Assembly: GCA_963981505.1 (NCBI GenBank)
Contig: CAXCEI010000010.1
Coordinates: 1 to 45,601 of the forward strand
Length of the DNA: 45,601 nt
Direction: 5' to 3'
Source of the DNA: OPU3-GD-OMZ sp001901525
Lineage (GTDB): Bacteria; Pseudomonadota; Gammaproteobacteria; Methylococcales; Methylomonadaceae
The number at the start of each line of letters is the position of its first letter. The stretch's first letter is position 1. A program made the translations under genes and the position numbers. The notes beneath the pieces were generated by a model. It was not told where the DNA came from and did no database searches. It saw only the letters and a program-made list of their open reading frames with translations. Shown piece by piece: positions 25,939 through 34,207 of the stretch.

Positions 25939-26901
25939 TTACACTTCCTCAGTAAAAGCGCCAAAATCCATAATTCTTTGAAAACGCTTCTCTAATAACG
26001 TATCAATAGAATCATCATTTAACAACTGCAAATGTGCCAACAAGGATACTTTTAAATTATCAGCAACTTGCTGAAAGTCACGGTGACCACCGCCTAAGGG
26101 TTCCCGAACAACCTCATCCAAAAGCCCCGCTTCTCTAACGCGGTCAGAAACGATCCCCATAGCCTCTGCTGCAAGTTCAGCCTTTTCAGAACTCTTCCAT
26201 AAAATAGAGGCACAGCCCTCCGGAGAAATCACCGAATAAGTGCTGTATTCCAACATAAGCAAGCGATCACCCACACCAATCGCTAGTGCACCGCCGGATC
26301 CACCCTCACCAATAATCGTACAAATTATTGGCGTTTTAATACGTGCCATTTCAAATAAATTTCGAGCAATAGCTTCACTTTGACCGCGTTCTTCAGCACC
26401 AATACCCGGATATGCACCCGGTGTATCAATCAGACAGATAACCGGTAAATGGAATCGTTCTGCCAGTTTCATCATCCGTAGCGCCTTACGGTAGCCCTCT
26501 GGCTTAGGCATTCCAAAATTACGATAAATCTTTTCCTTAGTATCCCGCCCTTTTTGATGGCCAATAACCATAATAGCTTGACCCTCTAATTTAGCCAAGC
26601 CACAGACAATCGCAGGATCATCGGCAAAGGCACGATCACCATGCAGTTGATAAAAATCAGTGAACATATGCTCAATATAATCAAGCGTATAAGGGCGCCC
26701 TGGATGGCGTGACACCTGAGATATTTGCCAATCCGATAATTTCGAGTAGATGGACTGCGTAAGAATTTGACTCTTTTCTTCTAACTGCTTTAAGGTATCG
26801 TCAATGTCAATGTCATCATCAAATTTAACATTACGCAATTCTTCAATTTTTGCGCTTAGTTCAGCAATCGGTTGTTCAAAATCAAGAAACTTTAGGTCCA
26901 T
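25939..26901 (-). CDS. accA: Acetyl-CoA carboxylase carboxyltransferase, alpha subunit
   Basis: Subunit of the carboxyltransferase that makes malonyl-CoA for fatty acid synthesis. The 320-aa length matches E. coli (319). Recognisable stretches are SRHPGRPYTLDYI, FHLPVICLIDTPGAYPGIGAE and the oxyanion-hole loop GEGGSGGALAIGVGD, followed by YSVISPEGCASILWK. The gene lies between rarA and tilS; dnaE, its usual upstream partner, is not here. The 150-base spacer upstream carries two small inverted repeats but no clear promoter. Confidence 0.97.
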   Translation of the reverse strand: MDLKFLDFEQPIAELSAKIEELRNVKFDDDIDIDDTLKQLEEKSQILTQSIYSKLSDWQISQVSRHPGRPYTLDYIEHMFTDFYQLHGDRAFADDPAIVCGLAKLEGQAIMVIGHQKGRDTKEKIYRNFGMPKPEGYRKALRMMKLAERFHLPVICLIDTPGAYPGIGAEERGQSEAIARNLFEMARIKTPIICTIIGEGGSGGALAIGVGDRLLMLEYSTYSVISPEGCASILWKSSEKAELAAEAMGIVSDRVREAGLLDEVVREPLGGGHRDFQQVADNLKVSLLAHLQLLNDDSIDTLLEKRFQRIMDFGAFTEEV

Positions 26902-27001
26902 AGGTATCTATTAAAAGGGAAGTTAACTATAAAATCAGCTATTTTCATAAATCAGCGCCGTATTCTACCACCTAAACGAGAATAATGCGATTTTCTCTCG
27001 C

Positions 27002-27015
27002 ACCTGAAATCAGGT
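27002..27015. repeat. Small inverted repeat in the rarA-accA spacer
   Basis: ACCTGA and TCAGGT are separated by two bases. A second small hairpin (GCGA/TCGC) lies next to it. No T-run follows on the minus strand, so it is not a clear terminator. It shares the word ACCTGA with the 26-bp palindrome at 6882-6907, perhaps by chance. Confidence 0.35.
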
Positions 27016-27051
27016 CTAAAAATACTCAATTGCATGACTTACTGACAACAT

Positions 27052-28359
27052 TTACTCTCTCTTCTTTAAGGCTTGACGGTCAAGAATCTTAAGATTTTTT
27101 AATTTCTCATTAATTTTAATTTCAAGCCCTCTCGAAACAGGCGCATAAAAACTACTGCCAAGAAGTTCTTCTGGAAAATAATTTTCACCGGCCGCGTACC
27201 CCTCCGGCTCATTATGCGCATAACGATACGCTTTGCCATAACCTAACGAGTCCATTAACTTACTGGGTGCATTCCTTAAATGCAACGGGACCGGCAGTGA
27301 GCCACTGTTTTTTGCTGTCTGCATAGCGGCTTTATAAGCGACATAAACCGCATTACTTTTCGCAGCACATGCCATATAAACCACTGCCTGAGCCAAGACC
27401 AATTCCCCTTCAGGGCTCCCTAAACGCTGTTGCGCATCCCAGGCATTCATCGCTAACTGCAAGGCTCTGGGGTCCGCATTACCAATATCTTCCGATGCAA
27501 TCCTGACAATTCGTCTAGCTAAATAGCCCGGGTCACAGCCGCCGTCTAGCATTCGGCACAACCAATAAAGCGCTGCATCCGGCGCACTCCCGCGCACCGC
27601 CTTGTGCAAGGCTGAAATTTGATTATAAAACTCCTCCCCCTGATTATCAAATCGGCGCACTTCTCCTGACAACACCTCCTGAGCAACCGCTGAATCAACC
27701 ACACTCAAGCCTTGAGATTCAGCGACTTCAGTTGCTATAGCCAAAAGATTCAATGCCCGACGCGCATCTCCATCTGCTGCTTGAGAAAATTGCTTTGTTA
27801 TGCCCGCATCCATAGTAAATCGCCCCCCAAGACCATGCTCTTTATTCGCTAATGCTTGAGTTATGACACTGCTTAAATCATCTTCAGTCAGCGCATTAAG
27901 CACATAAACACGCGCCCTTGACAATAATGCGTTATTTAATGCAAACGATGGATTCTCAGTGGTTGCACCAATAAAAAAAATCGTACCGTCTTCCACATGA
28001 GGTAAAAAAGCATCCTGCTGGGACTTATTAAACCGATGCACCTCATCAACAAACAAAATAGTTCGTCTGTTTTCACTGAGCAATAAATGTTGCGCCTCGG
28101 TCACCGCCGAGCGAATATCTTTAACGCCGGCTAAAACCGCCGACAGCGCGATAAATGAGGCATCAGAGTGCCTTGCAATCATCCGCGCCAACGTGGTTTT
28201 CCCAGTCCCGGGACCACCCCAGAAAATCATTGAATGGAGCCGCCCCGATGTGATTGATTCATACAAGGGTTTACCCGGCAACAATAAATGTTTCTGCCCT
28301 ACAAAATCGGCAATCTCTTTAGGTCGCATACGTTCCGCTAAGGGCTGAGTCATATCCAT
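27052..28359 (-). CDS. rarA: Replication-associated recombination protein A (RarA/MgsA)
   Basis: AAA+ ATPase of the clamp-loader-like family that acts at stalled replication forks. The 435-aa protein has Walker A GGPGTGKTTLA, Walker B ILFVDEVHRF, sensor 1 FIGATTENPSF and sensor 2 GDARRALNLL. The C-terminal tetramerisation domain follows (KAVRGSAPDAALYWLCRML and VPLHLRNAPSKLM). GAGGA precedes the ATG at eight bases. It starts five bases after lolA ends, a frequent pairing. Confidence 0.97.
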   Translation of the reverse strand: MDMTQPLAERMRPKEIADFVGQKHLLLPGKPLYESITSGRLHSMIFWGGPGTGKTTLARMIARHSDASFIALSAVLAGVKDIRSAVTEAQHLLLSENRRTILFVDEVHRFNKSQQDAFLPHVEDGTIFFIGATTENPSFALNNALLSRARVYVLNALTEDDLSSVITQALANKEHGLGGRFTMDAGITKQFSQAADGDARRALNLLAIATEVAESQGLSVVDSAVAQEVLSGEVRRFDNQGEEFYNQISALHKAVRGSAPDAALYWLCRMLDGGCDPGYLARRIVRIASEDIGNADPRALQLAMNAWDAQQRLGSPEGELVLAQAVVYMACAAKSNAVYVAYKAAMQTAKNSGSLPVPLHLRNAPSKLMDSLGYGKAYRYAHNEPEGYAAGENYFPEELLGSSFYAPVSRGLEIKINEKLKNLKILDRQALKKRE

Positions 28360-28364
28360 TTTAT

Positions 28365-28988
28365 TTATTCCTCAAAAACATCGACGCCCGCCGGTATATT
28401 AAAAACAAACAGAGATGAATCAACCGTGCTATTTACTTCTACATCGATAAAGTTAAGCTTTGTTTTTCGACCAAAGTTATCACCAAACTCCATTGCAAAC
28501 AATTGCCCCTGCTCTAAACCTAACCGGATAAATTCAAAACCACTGTTCTCTTCTTTAGGTATCACGCGTAGCCAGACAACTGCATTGTTAATTGAATCTA
28601 TTTCAACCCAAAAATCATGCGCCAAATCCACCCCTCCGGTCAAAAACAACAACGGTGAAAACCCCATCAACTTATCGATTTTTTTAATAGTCACTTGTTC
28701 TAAGTCAACATCATAAAACCAAACTTTGTTACCTGTAGCCACAATCTTCTGAACAAAAGGACGCTGATAATTCCAAGAAAAACTATCGGGTTTTAATAAA
28801 ACAAATTCCCCTTCGCTTTGTTCTGTTATGCGCTCTTGCTCATCTAAATTCGTTTGGATAAATGACGCAGACATAGATTCCGTCGTATTAAAAAAAAGCC
28901 TCAATACCTCAACGGCTTTATGACTATCATCCGCCAAAATAATCATCGAAAATAAGCTCATACATAAACCTAACACTAACTTATTCAT
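28365..28988 (-). CDS. lolA: Outer-membrane lipoprotein carrier protein LolA
   Basis: Periplasmic chaperone that carries lipoproteins from LolCDE to LolB. I set the start at the ATG at 28988 (207 aa), with AAGGA six bases upstream; a GTG at 29009 is a poorer start. A signal peptide (MNKLVLGLCMSLFSMIILA) precedes the mature half-barrel. Visible family features are SASFIQTNLDEQERITEQSEG, KPDSFSWNYQRPF and the NKVWFYDVDLEQVTIKKI strand pair. It lies between mrcB and rarA on one strand with short gaps. Confidence 0.94.
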   Translation of the reverse strand: MNKLVLGLCMSLFSMIILADDSHKAVEVLRLFFNTTESMSASFIQTNLDEQERITEQSEGEFVLLKPDSFSWNYQRPFVQKIVATGNKVWFYDVDLEQVTIKKIDKLMGFSPLLFLTGGVDLAHDFWVEIDSINNAVVWLRVIPKEENSGFEFIRLGLEQGQLFAMEFGDNFGRKTKLNFIDVEVNSTVDSSLFVFNIPAGVDVFEE

Positions 28989-29018
28989 TTCCAATCCTTG
29001 TTTCCACACACTGTCATC

Positions 29019-31355
29019 TTAATTATCACCCATCATTTTATTTAACCATTCATGCGCCTGATTAACAGGCGTTGTGACACAAGGTGAAAAGGCCTTAGGG
29101 GCTGACCCTTTTTTATAAGGCCAAACCTGCGCACCGACACAAGCTGAATTGGCTCGTAATTGTGTAACCGGATCGATCCAGACCTTCTCAATCGTCTCCG
29201 GTACACTCAAGAGCAAAGGTTGGCGCATAATTTGAATCATTAAATCCGCCCACAGATTCAATGCACCACTCGCACCGGTCAATCCCATCGGTTTATTATC
29301 ATCTCGCCCCAACCATACGGTTACTAAATAATCCCCACTAAAGCCAGAAAACCAACTGTCTCGCAAATCATTTGTCGTGCCTGTTTTACCGGCGATCTTA
29401 AATGTTTTGGATATCCTTTTATAAACTGAGCGCCCCGTTCCTTTTGTCATCACTTCTTGTAATAATGTATTGGTTAAATATGTCGCCCCTGAATCAAGCG
29501 TCTGCCGAACTGAATAAGGATAACGTTGTAATGACTTACCCTCTGAAGACATGACCGATCGAATGGCCCGTAACGGCATAGCAAAGCCATCACCAGCCAG
29601 GGTCAAATACATCTGGCTAACTTCCAAAGGTGTAAATGCAGTCGCACCCAATAAAAAAGAAGGATAAAGCCTAATCGGTCTTTTAACCCCTAAGTCTCGT
29701 AAAGTCTTAGCCACATGCCCTATACCCACTGACATTCCCAACCGTACTGTTGCCAAGTTATAGGAGCGTGATAGTGCAGTATGTAGTGGCACGTAATCGT
29801 GACTGCGACCATCATAATTCTTCGGCTCCCAAGTCGTACCCTTCCGGCTTGTCAATTGCACTGGGTGATCACTCAACAACGTGGTAACGGTATAACGATC
29901 TGCTTGCTCTAATGCCGTTAAATATATCGCCGGCTTAATCAATGATCCAATCGGTCGAACAGCATCCATAGCACGATTGAAACCCACAGAATGTGCGTTA
30001 CGCCCACCGCTTAAAGCCACAATTTCACCGCTCCCTGGCTGCGTTACAATCACCGCTGTCTCTAAGCTATCAGTTCCTTTGCGTAACTCGAGTTGTTCAA
30101 GTTTCTTAACAATCACTTGCTCCATCTTTTGTTGCACGCGAACATCTATCGTAGTAAATATTCTCAACCCATTTGAAGTTAAATCCTCGTCACGGTATTC
30201 CTGAGTTAATTGCCGTCTGACTAACTCCAAAAAAGCAGGGTACTGATTAATCGCTTGCCGCCTAAAGGGAACTACCGCTAATGCTTGTTGTTTAGAATAA
30301 GTCGCCTCAGCGACCGTGATATAACCTTGCCGGGCCATTTCATCCAAAACCAGATTACGCCGTTTTTTAATTCTTTCAGGATGCCGCTTTGGATTATAAT
30401 AAATCGGGCCCCGGACTAACCCTACTAACATTGCTAGTTGGTGACGTTCTAATTTCTCCAGCGGTTGTGAAAAATAAAACTCACTCGCCAAACCGAAACC
30501 ATGTACCGCACTGGCACCATTCTGACCCAGATAAACCTCATTCAAATAACCTTCCAGAATGTCATTTTTTTCAAATCGAAACTCTAAAATAATGGCCATT
30601 AGTGCTTCATTAAATTTCCGCCACAAACTACGCTGAGGCGTTAGAAAAAAATTCTTAACCAATTGCTGGGTAAGTGTACTACCGCCTTGAACAATTCCAC
30701 CCGCTTTTACATTAACCCAAAGTGCCCTTACAATTGCCTTCAGCGAAACACCATAATGTTCATAAAAACCCCGATCTTCAGTGGCAATTAATCCATCAAT
30801 CAGAGCCGTAGGCGCCTGGCTTAAATCTATAAGCGTTCGATCCTCTTTCAACATCGGATAAAAACTACCTATAAGCGCCGGGTCTAACCGGACGATAGCT
30901 AATTGACGTCCACTCACCACATTGACTAACGATAATAAAGTATCGTCTTTAAAGACTAATCGCAATTGCCTACTGACTTCAGCTTTATCCCAAAACTTAA
31001 AACTTCTGGTTCGTAATGTTATGGTTTGCCCCTTTCGGTAAAACGACCCTTCCTTAGCTAAGGAGCTATCTTCAGTGTACTGTAATCGCAGAAGTAACAG
31101 TCTGACCTCTTTTACAGATAAATGACCACCGACAAACAATTCTGTTGGACTTGCAAAAACCTTCGCAGGCAACGCCCAACGTTTGCCTTGAAATTGTTTA
31201 CAAACGGTATAATCCAAATAACCTATATAAGATAACGCAATAAATCCAAACGAAATCATGAAAAAAAACATTGCTTTTTTCAATTGAGGCGCCCTTGCTA
31301 AAGAGTGCAATAATGATTTCTTTCGCGTTTTCTTAGCCCTTGTTTTTTTCGCCAT
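29019..31355 (-). CDS. mrcB: Penicillin-binding protein 1B (bifunctional)
   Basis: Polymerises and crosslinks peptidoglycan. The 778-aa protein has a basic cytoplasmic tail, a transmembrane helix (about 29-46), a UB2H domain (about 60-150), a GT51 glycosyltransferase and a transpeptidase. The GT51 catalytic glutamate is E193 in ATEDRGFYEHYG, followed by QGGSTLTQQLVKN. The transpeptidase active serine is S471 in GSLIKP, with SYN and KTGTTND motifs downstream. UB2H indicates the 1B type rather than 1A and is the docking site for the lipoprotein LpoB in E. coli; no lpoB is seen here. The ATG at 31355 was preferred to the preceding GTG. It is likely first in mrcB-lolA-rarA. Confidence 0.95.
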   Translation of the reverse strand: MAKKTRAKKTRKKSLLHSLARAPQLKKAMFFFMISFGFIALSYIGYLDYTVCKQFQGKRWALPAKVFASPTELFVGGHLSVKEVRLLLLRLQYTEDSSLAKEGSFYRKGQTITLRTRSFKFWDKAEVSRQLRLVFKDDTLLSLVNVVSGRQLAIVRLDPALIGSFYPMLKEDRTLIDLSQAPTALIDGLIATEDRGFYEHYGVSLKAIVRALWVNVKAGGIVQGGSTLTQQLVKNFFLTPQRSLWRKFNEALMAIILEFRFEKNDILEGYLNEVYLGQNGASAVHGFGLASEFYFSQPLEKLERHQLAMLVGLVRGPIYYNPKRHPERIKKRRNLVLDEMARQGYITVAEATYSKQQALAVVPFRRQAINQYPAFLELVRRQLTQEYRDEDLTSNGLRIFTTIDVRVQQKMEQVIVKKLEQLELRKGTDSLETAVIVTQPGSGEIVALSGGRNAHSVGFNRAMDAVRPIGSLIKPAIYLTALEQADRYTVTTLLSDHPVQLTSRKGTTWEPKNYDGRSHDYVPLHTALSRSYNLATVRLGMSVGIGHVAKTLRDLGVKRPIRLYPSFLLGATAFTPLEVSQMYLTLAGDGFAMPLRAIRSVMSSEGKSLQRYPYSVRQTLDSGATYLTNTLLQEVMTKGTGRSVYKRISKTFKIAGKTGTTNDLRDSWFSGFSGDYLVTVWLGRDDNKPMGLTGASGALNLWADLMIQIMRQPLLLSVPETIEKVWIDPVTQLRANSACVGAQVWPYKKGSAPKAFSPCVTTPVNQAHEWLNKMMGDN

Positions 31356-31428
31356 CACACCTGTTTATAAGTCGACAAAATAATACTTAGGGGAACTTTC
31401 GAACACCCAGCTTCATTACAATCTGCGG

Positions 31429-32421
31429 TTAAATTGTTAAAACAATTTTCCCTTGCGTATGTCCTGCCTCAATAATCGCATGTGCTCCCAGACCTTCTGC
31501 TAAAGAAAAAACTTCACTCACTTCAATGACCAATTGACCCGCCAACATGTACTCGGCACATCGCTGTAAAATAGCAACCTGCTCATCTCGCGCCTCCGAT
31601 AAATTTCTTAGCATGGGTGTCAGCATCAACTCAAAAGCGATACTGAGATTACGCATTCTAGCTTCCTGAAAGTCAAAGACGCCGGGATCTAAAATAGAGA
31701 CTAAGGTACCAAAATGTGCCGTCATAGTAATTGAAGGCAAAAAAACGTCTCGACCCACTGTATCAAATACTAAATCAGCACCCCGCCCTAACGTCAAGAC
31801 TAATAACCGTTCAAGCGTATCTTCAGTGGGGTAAATAATAACCTCATCAGCACCCAACGTCCTGACAAATTGCTCTTTCTCAGGACTTGAAACCGTTGTG
31901 ATGACACGCGCACCCCGTAACTTCGCCAATTGAATAGCAACGTGACCAACCCCTCCCGCACCGCCATGAATTAGAACGGTTTGACCGGCTTGTAATCGAC
32001 CGCGATTATAAAGCGCCCCCCACGCGGTAATTAACACCAACGGTGCCGCTGCTGCCTCGATATAACTAGCATTACTGGGCATAGACGCTAACCATCGCTC
32101 GTCAATCACATTAAAAGGTGCATAATTGCCTTGCTCTAATCCGAGGCCACCGTGACAAAACCACACCTTATCTCCGAGTTTATAACGACTCACACTGGCA
32201 CCTACCTCAACTACTTCCCCCGCACCATCGCAACCTAAAATAACCGGAAAACCATCACCCTGTAATAAGCCACCTCGCCTTATTTTAGTATCAATGGGAT
32301 TAACACCGGCAGCAAATAATTTTATTTTAACCTCCGAGGGTTGCCTAATCACGGGTTCATCCACTTGCTGTAATTGCAATACCTCTGGTTCGCCGACTTT
32401 TGTCATCATTAATGCTTTCAT
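31429..32421 (-). CDS. Quinone oxidoreductase-like zinc-free MDR family enzyme
   Basis: NADPH-dependent oxidoreductase of the medium-chain dehydrogenase/reductase superfamily. The 330-aa protein has the GroES-like N-terminal half (GVNPIDTKIRRGG, ILGCDGAGEVVEVG) and the nucleotide-binding loop IHGGAGGVGHVAIQLAKLRG. The zinc-ligand pattern of true alcohol dehydrogenases is not evident, so a quinone oxidoreductase/enone reductase role is more likely. The substrate is unknown. The ATG at 32421 has AGAGGA six bases upstream. It follows nspC by ten bases, so the two are probably co-transcribed. Confidence 0.85.
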   Translation of the reverse strand: MKALMMTKVGEPEVLQLQQVDEPVIRQPSEVKIKLFAAGVNPIDTKIRRGGLLQGDGFPVILGCDGAGEVVEVGASVSRYKLGDKVWFCHGGLGLEQGNYAPFNVIDERWLASMPSNASYIEAAAAPLVLITAWGALYNRGRLQAGQTVLIHGGAGGVGHVAIQLAKLRGARVITTVSSPEKEQFVRTLGADEVIIYPTEDTLERLLVLTLGRGADLVFDTVGRDVFLPSITMTAHFGTLVSILDPGVFDFQEARMRNLSIAFELMLTPMLRNLSEARDEQVAILQRCAEYMLAGQLVIEVSEVFSLAEGLGAHAIIEAGHTQGKIVLTI

Positions 32422-32431
32422 CACTAATCCT

Positions 32432-33568
32432 CTAGGTTAACCACTGCTCACGATAATGCGCATAATCATAGGTTTTAATTTTACGCACTGTCGAATCATC
32501 AAAGGTATAAATATCAGGGAAATTATAGCCATTAAAGCGATTAGACTTAATCAGGCTATATGCGCCAACATGACTAAAGGTAACCCGATCACCCAGCGTG
32601 ATGGGCTGATTAAAATAATATTCACCAAAAAGATCTCCCGCCAAACAAGTACACCCGGCCAAAATAGCACTATACTCACCATCTGGCACCTCCTCGACTA
32701 ACTGCGGTCTTCTTTGGTACTCAAAAACCTCAGGATTATGATTAACGGAGGTATCCAAAACCGCTACGGTCTTCCCTTCCCGAACAAAACAATCAATTAC
32801 GGTAGCCACTATAAACCCAGATGCCCCCACAACCCCATTACCCGGCTCCATAAAAACTTCCACTTGATAGCGTTTTTTAAGCCGGACAATCAGATCAATC
32901 AAAGGCTCCATCTGCTGTTCAGAATCAAACAAATAGCCACCGCCTAAATTGATCCACTTTAATGAGGCTAATGAATGACTTAATTGCGCTTCAATACGTG
33001 CCACTGTCTCTTGCAATGGCTGGAAAGAATCACTACCGAACACGGTATGAAAATGAAGCCCTTCTATGCCTTGAGGTAATTGCCCTACCAGCTGTCCTAA
33101 GGGAACACCTAATTTTGAAAAGTTACGGCAGGGGTCATACCGGTTATCCGCCACAAAAGAAAGTTCAGGATTCACTCTAAGCCCTGGGGAAACCGCCGTA
33201 TTTAATAGCGGCCTAAATTGCCGATATTGCTCAAGTGAATTAAAACTAATCGCCGTTGACAACATCGCTAACTCATCAAACTCATCAACTTTTAAACCCG
33301 GTGTTGTTAAATGCAGCTCACTATCGCCTCGATCAACTTCTCGTGCTAACCGCAGCTCAAACAACGAACTCACTGAAAAACCATCAACAACGGATAAGGT
33401 TTGTTTCATAACGGCCGTTAATGGCAATGACTTAATAGAAAACAACACCTGACATTGACTACGTTCTTTTAAGAACTGTAAATAATGGAGCGTTTTCTTA
33501 ATCTTGTCTTGATCAATTAAAAAGGCCGGTGTTGATTGTGGGATATCTTTTATCGCATTTGCCTTCAC
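32432..33568 (-). CDS. nspC: Carboxynorspermidine/carboxyspermidine decarboxylase
   Basis: PLP enzyme of the alanine-racemase-fold decarboxylases that forms norspermidine or spermidine from its carboxy precursor. In the 378-aa protein the PLP lysine is K46 in LFSIKSLPL. The phosphate-binding Gly loop is WINLGGGYLFDS, the EPGN motif is VFMEPGNGVVGASG, and the catalytic Cys region is AGCTCLAGDLFGEYYF. The start is GTG, sharing one base with the stop of the upstream cyclo-ligase gene. The partner carboxynorspermidine dehydrogenase, often adjacent, is not in the window. This implies the carboxyspermidine polyamine route rather than, or besides, SpeDE. Confidence 0.93.
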   Translation of the reverse strand: MKANAIKDIPQSTPAFLIDQDKIKKTLHYLQFLKERSQCQVLFSIKSLPLTAVMKQTLSVVDGFSVSSLFELRLAREVDRGDSELHLTTPGLKVDEFDELAMLSTAISFNSLEQYRQFRPLLNTAVSPGLRVNPELSFVADNRYDPCRNFSKLGVPLGQLVGQLPQGIEGLHFHTVFGSDSFQPLQETVARIEAQLSHSLASLKWINLGGGYLFDSEQQMEPLIDLIVRLKKRYQVEVFMEPGNGVVGASGFIVATVIDCFVREGKTVAVLDTSVNHNPEVFEYQRRPQLVEEVPDGEYSAILAGCTCLAGDLFGEYYFNQPITLGDRVTFSHVGAYSLIKSNRFNGYNFPDIYTFDDSTVRKIKTYDYAHYREQWLT

Positions 33569-34176
33569 TAAAACTCTTGCTCCCGGTGATAAATCGCTGA
33601 CTGTGTAAAAACAAAATCCATTGCAACATCTGTTCCCCCCATCGGGATATCATCGAAGAGCTGCGACTCATAACAAATCCCTTGTATCTGGGTTGCGACA
33701 GAAACTTGCTGCAAAAAATTATCATAATATCCTTGGCCATTACCCAACCGCCCACCCCGGCGGTCAAACCCTACACCCGGCACTATGATGAGATCCAACG
33801 CTTCAATAGCAACCTGTTTTCCAGACTCATACCAACGACTTTCAGGCGGCTCTAAAATACCCCAGCAGCCACGCACTAATTCAGACAAATCGTCCAACAA
33901 CCACAAACCTAACTGATTTTTTCCAACGCTATCTTGAGTACAAAAAGGAATAACAATACGTCGATTTTGGCCTAACTCTTGTTTTATGATGGTTTGCGTT
34001 CTAACTTCCGAACGACAATCCACATACCACATCACTGTCTTGGCACCTTGGTAACTCGGCTGTTCAATGACTTTCTGACAAATCTGCTGACTCAAAGCAT
34101 CTTTATCACTTTGTTTATTACGTTTTTCATAAGCCTCTACCCGAACAGTATTTTTATCTATTAACGACTGACGCAT
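33568..34176 (-). CDS. 5-formyltetrahydrofolate cyclo-ligase
   Basis: Converts 5-formyl-THF to 5,10-methenyl-THF with ATP, returning folate to the one-carbon pool. The 202-aa protein shows the N-terminal SLIDKNTVRVEAYEKRNKQS region, VMWYVDCRSEVRT, and the signature LIIVPGVGFDRRGGRLGNGQGYYDNFL. E. coli calls the gene ygfA (fau). There it lies next to 6S RNA, but here only 31 bases separate it from copA, so no 6S RNA fits. Its stop codon overlaps the nspC GTG. Confidence 0.93.
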   Translation of the reverse strand: MRQSLIDKNTVRVEAYEKRNKQSDKDALSQQICQKVIEQPSYQGAKTVMWYVDCRSEVRTQTIIKQELGQNRRIVIPFCTQDSVGKNQLGLWLLDDLSELVRGCWGILEPPESRWYESGKQVAIEALDLIIVPGVGFDRRGGRLGNGQGYYDNFLQQVSVATQIQGICYESQLFDDIPMGGTDVAMDFVFTQSAIYHREQEF

Positions 34177-34207
34177 AAATCAAACATCCGATAATAACGC
34201 AAATTGC

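Noticed and set aside
34177..34207. 6S RNA upstream of the 5-formyl-THF cyclo-ligase gene
   Set aside because: The spacer to copA is only 31 bases, far too short for 6S RNA.
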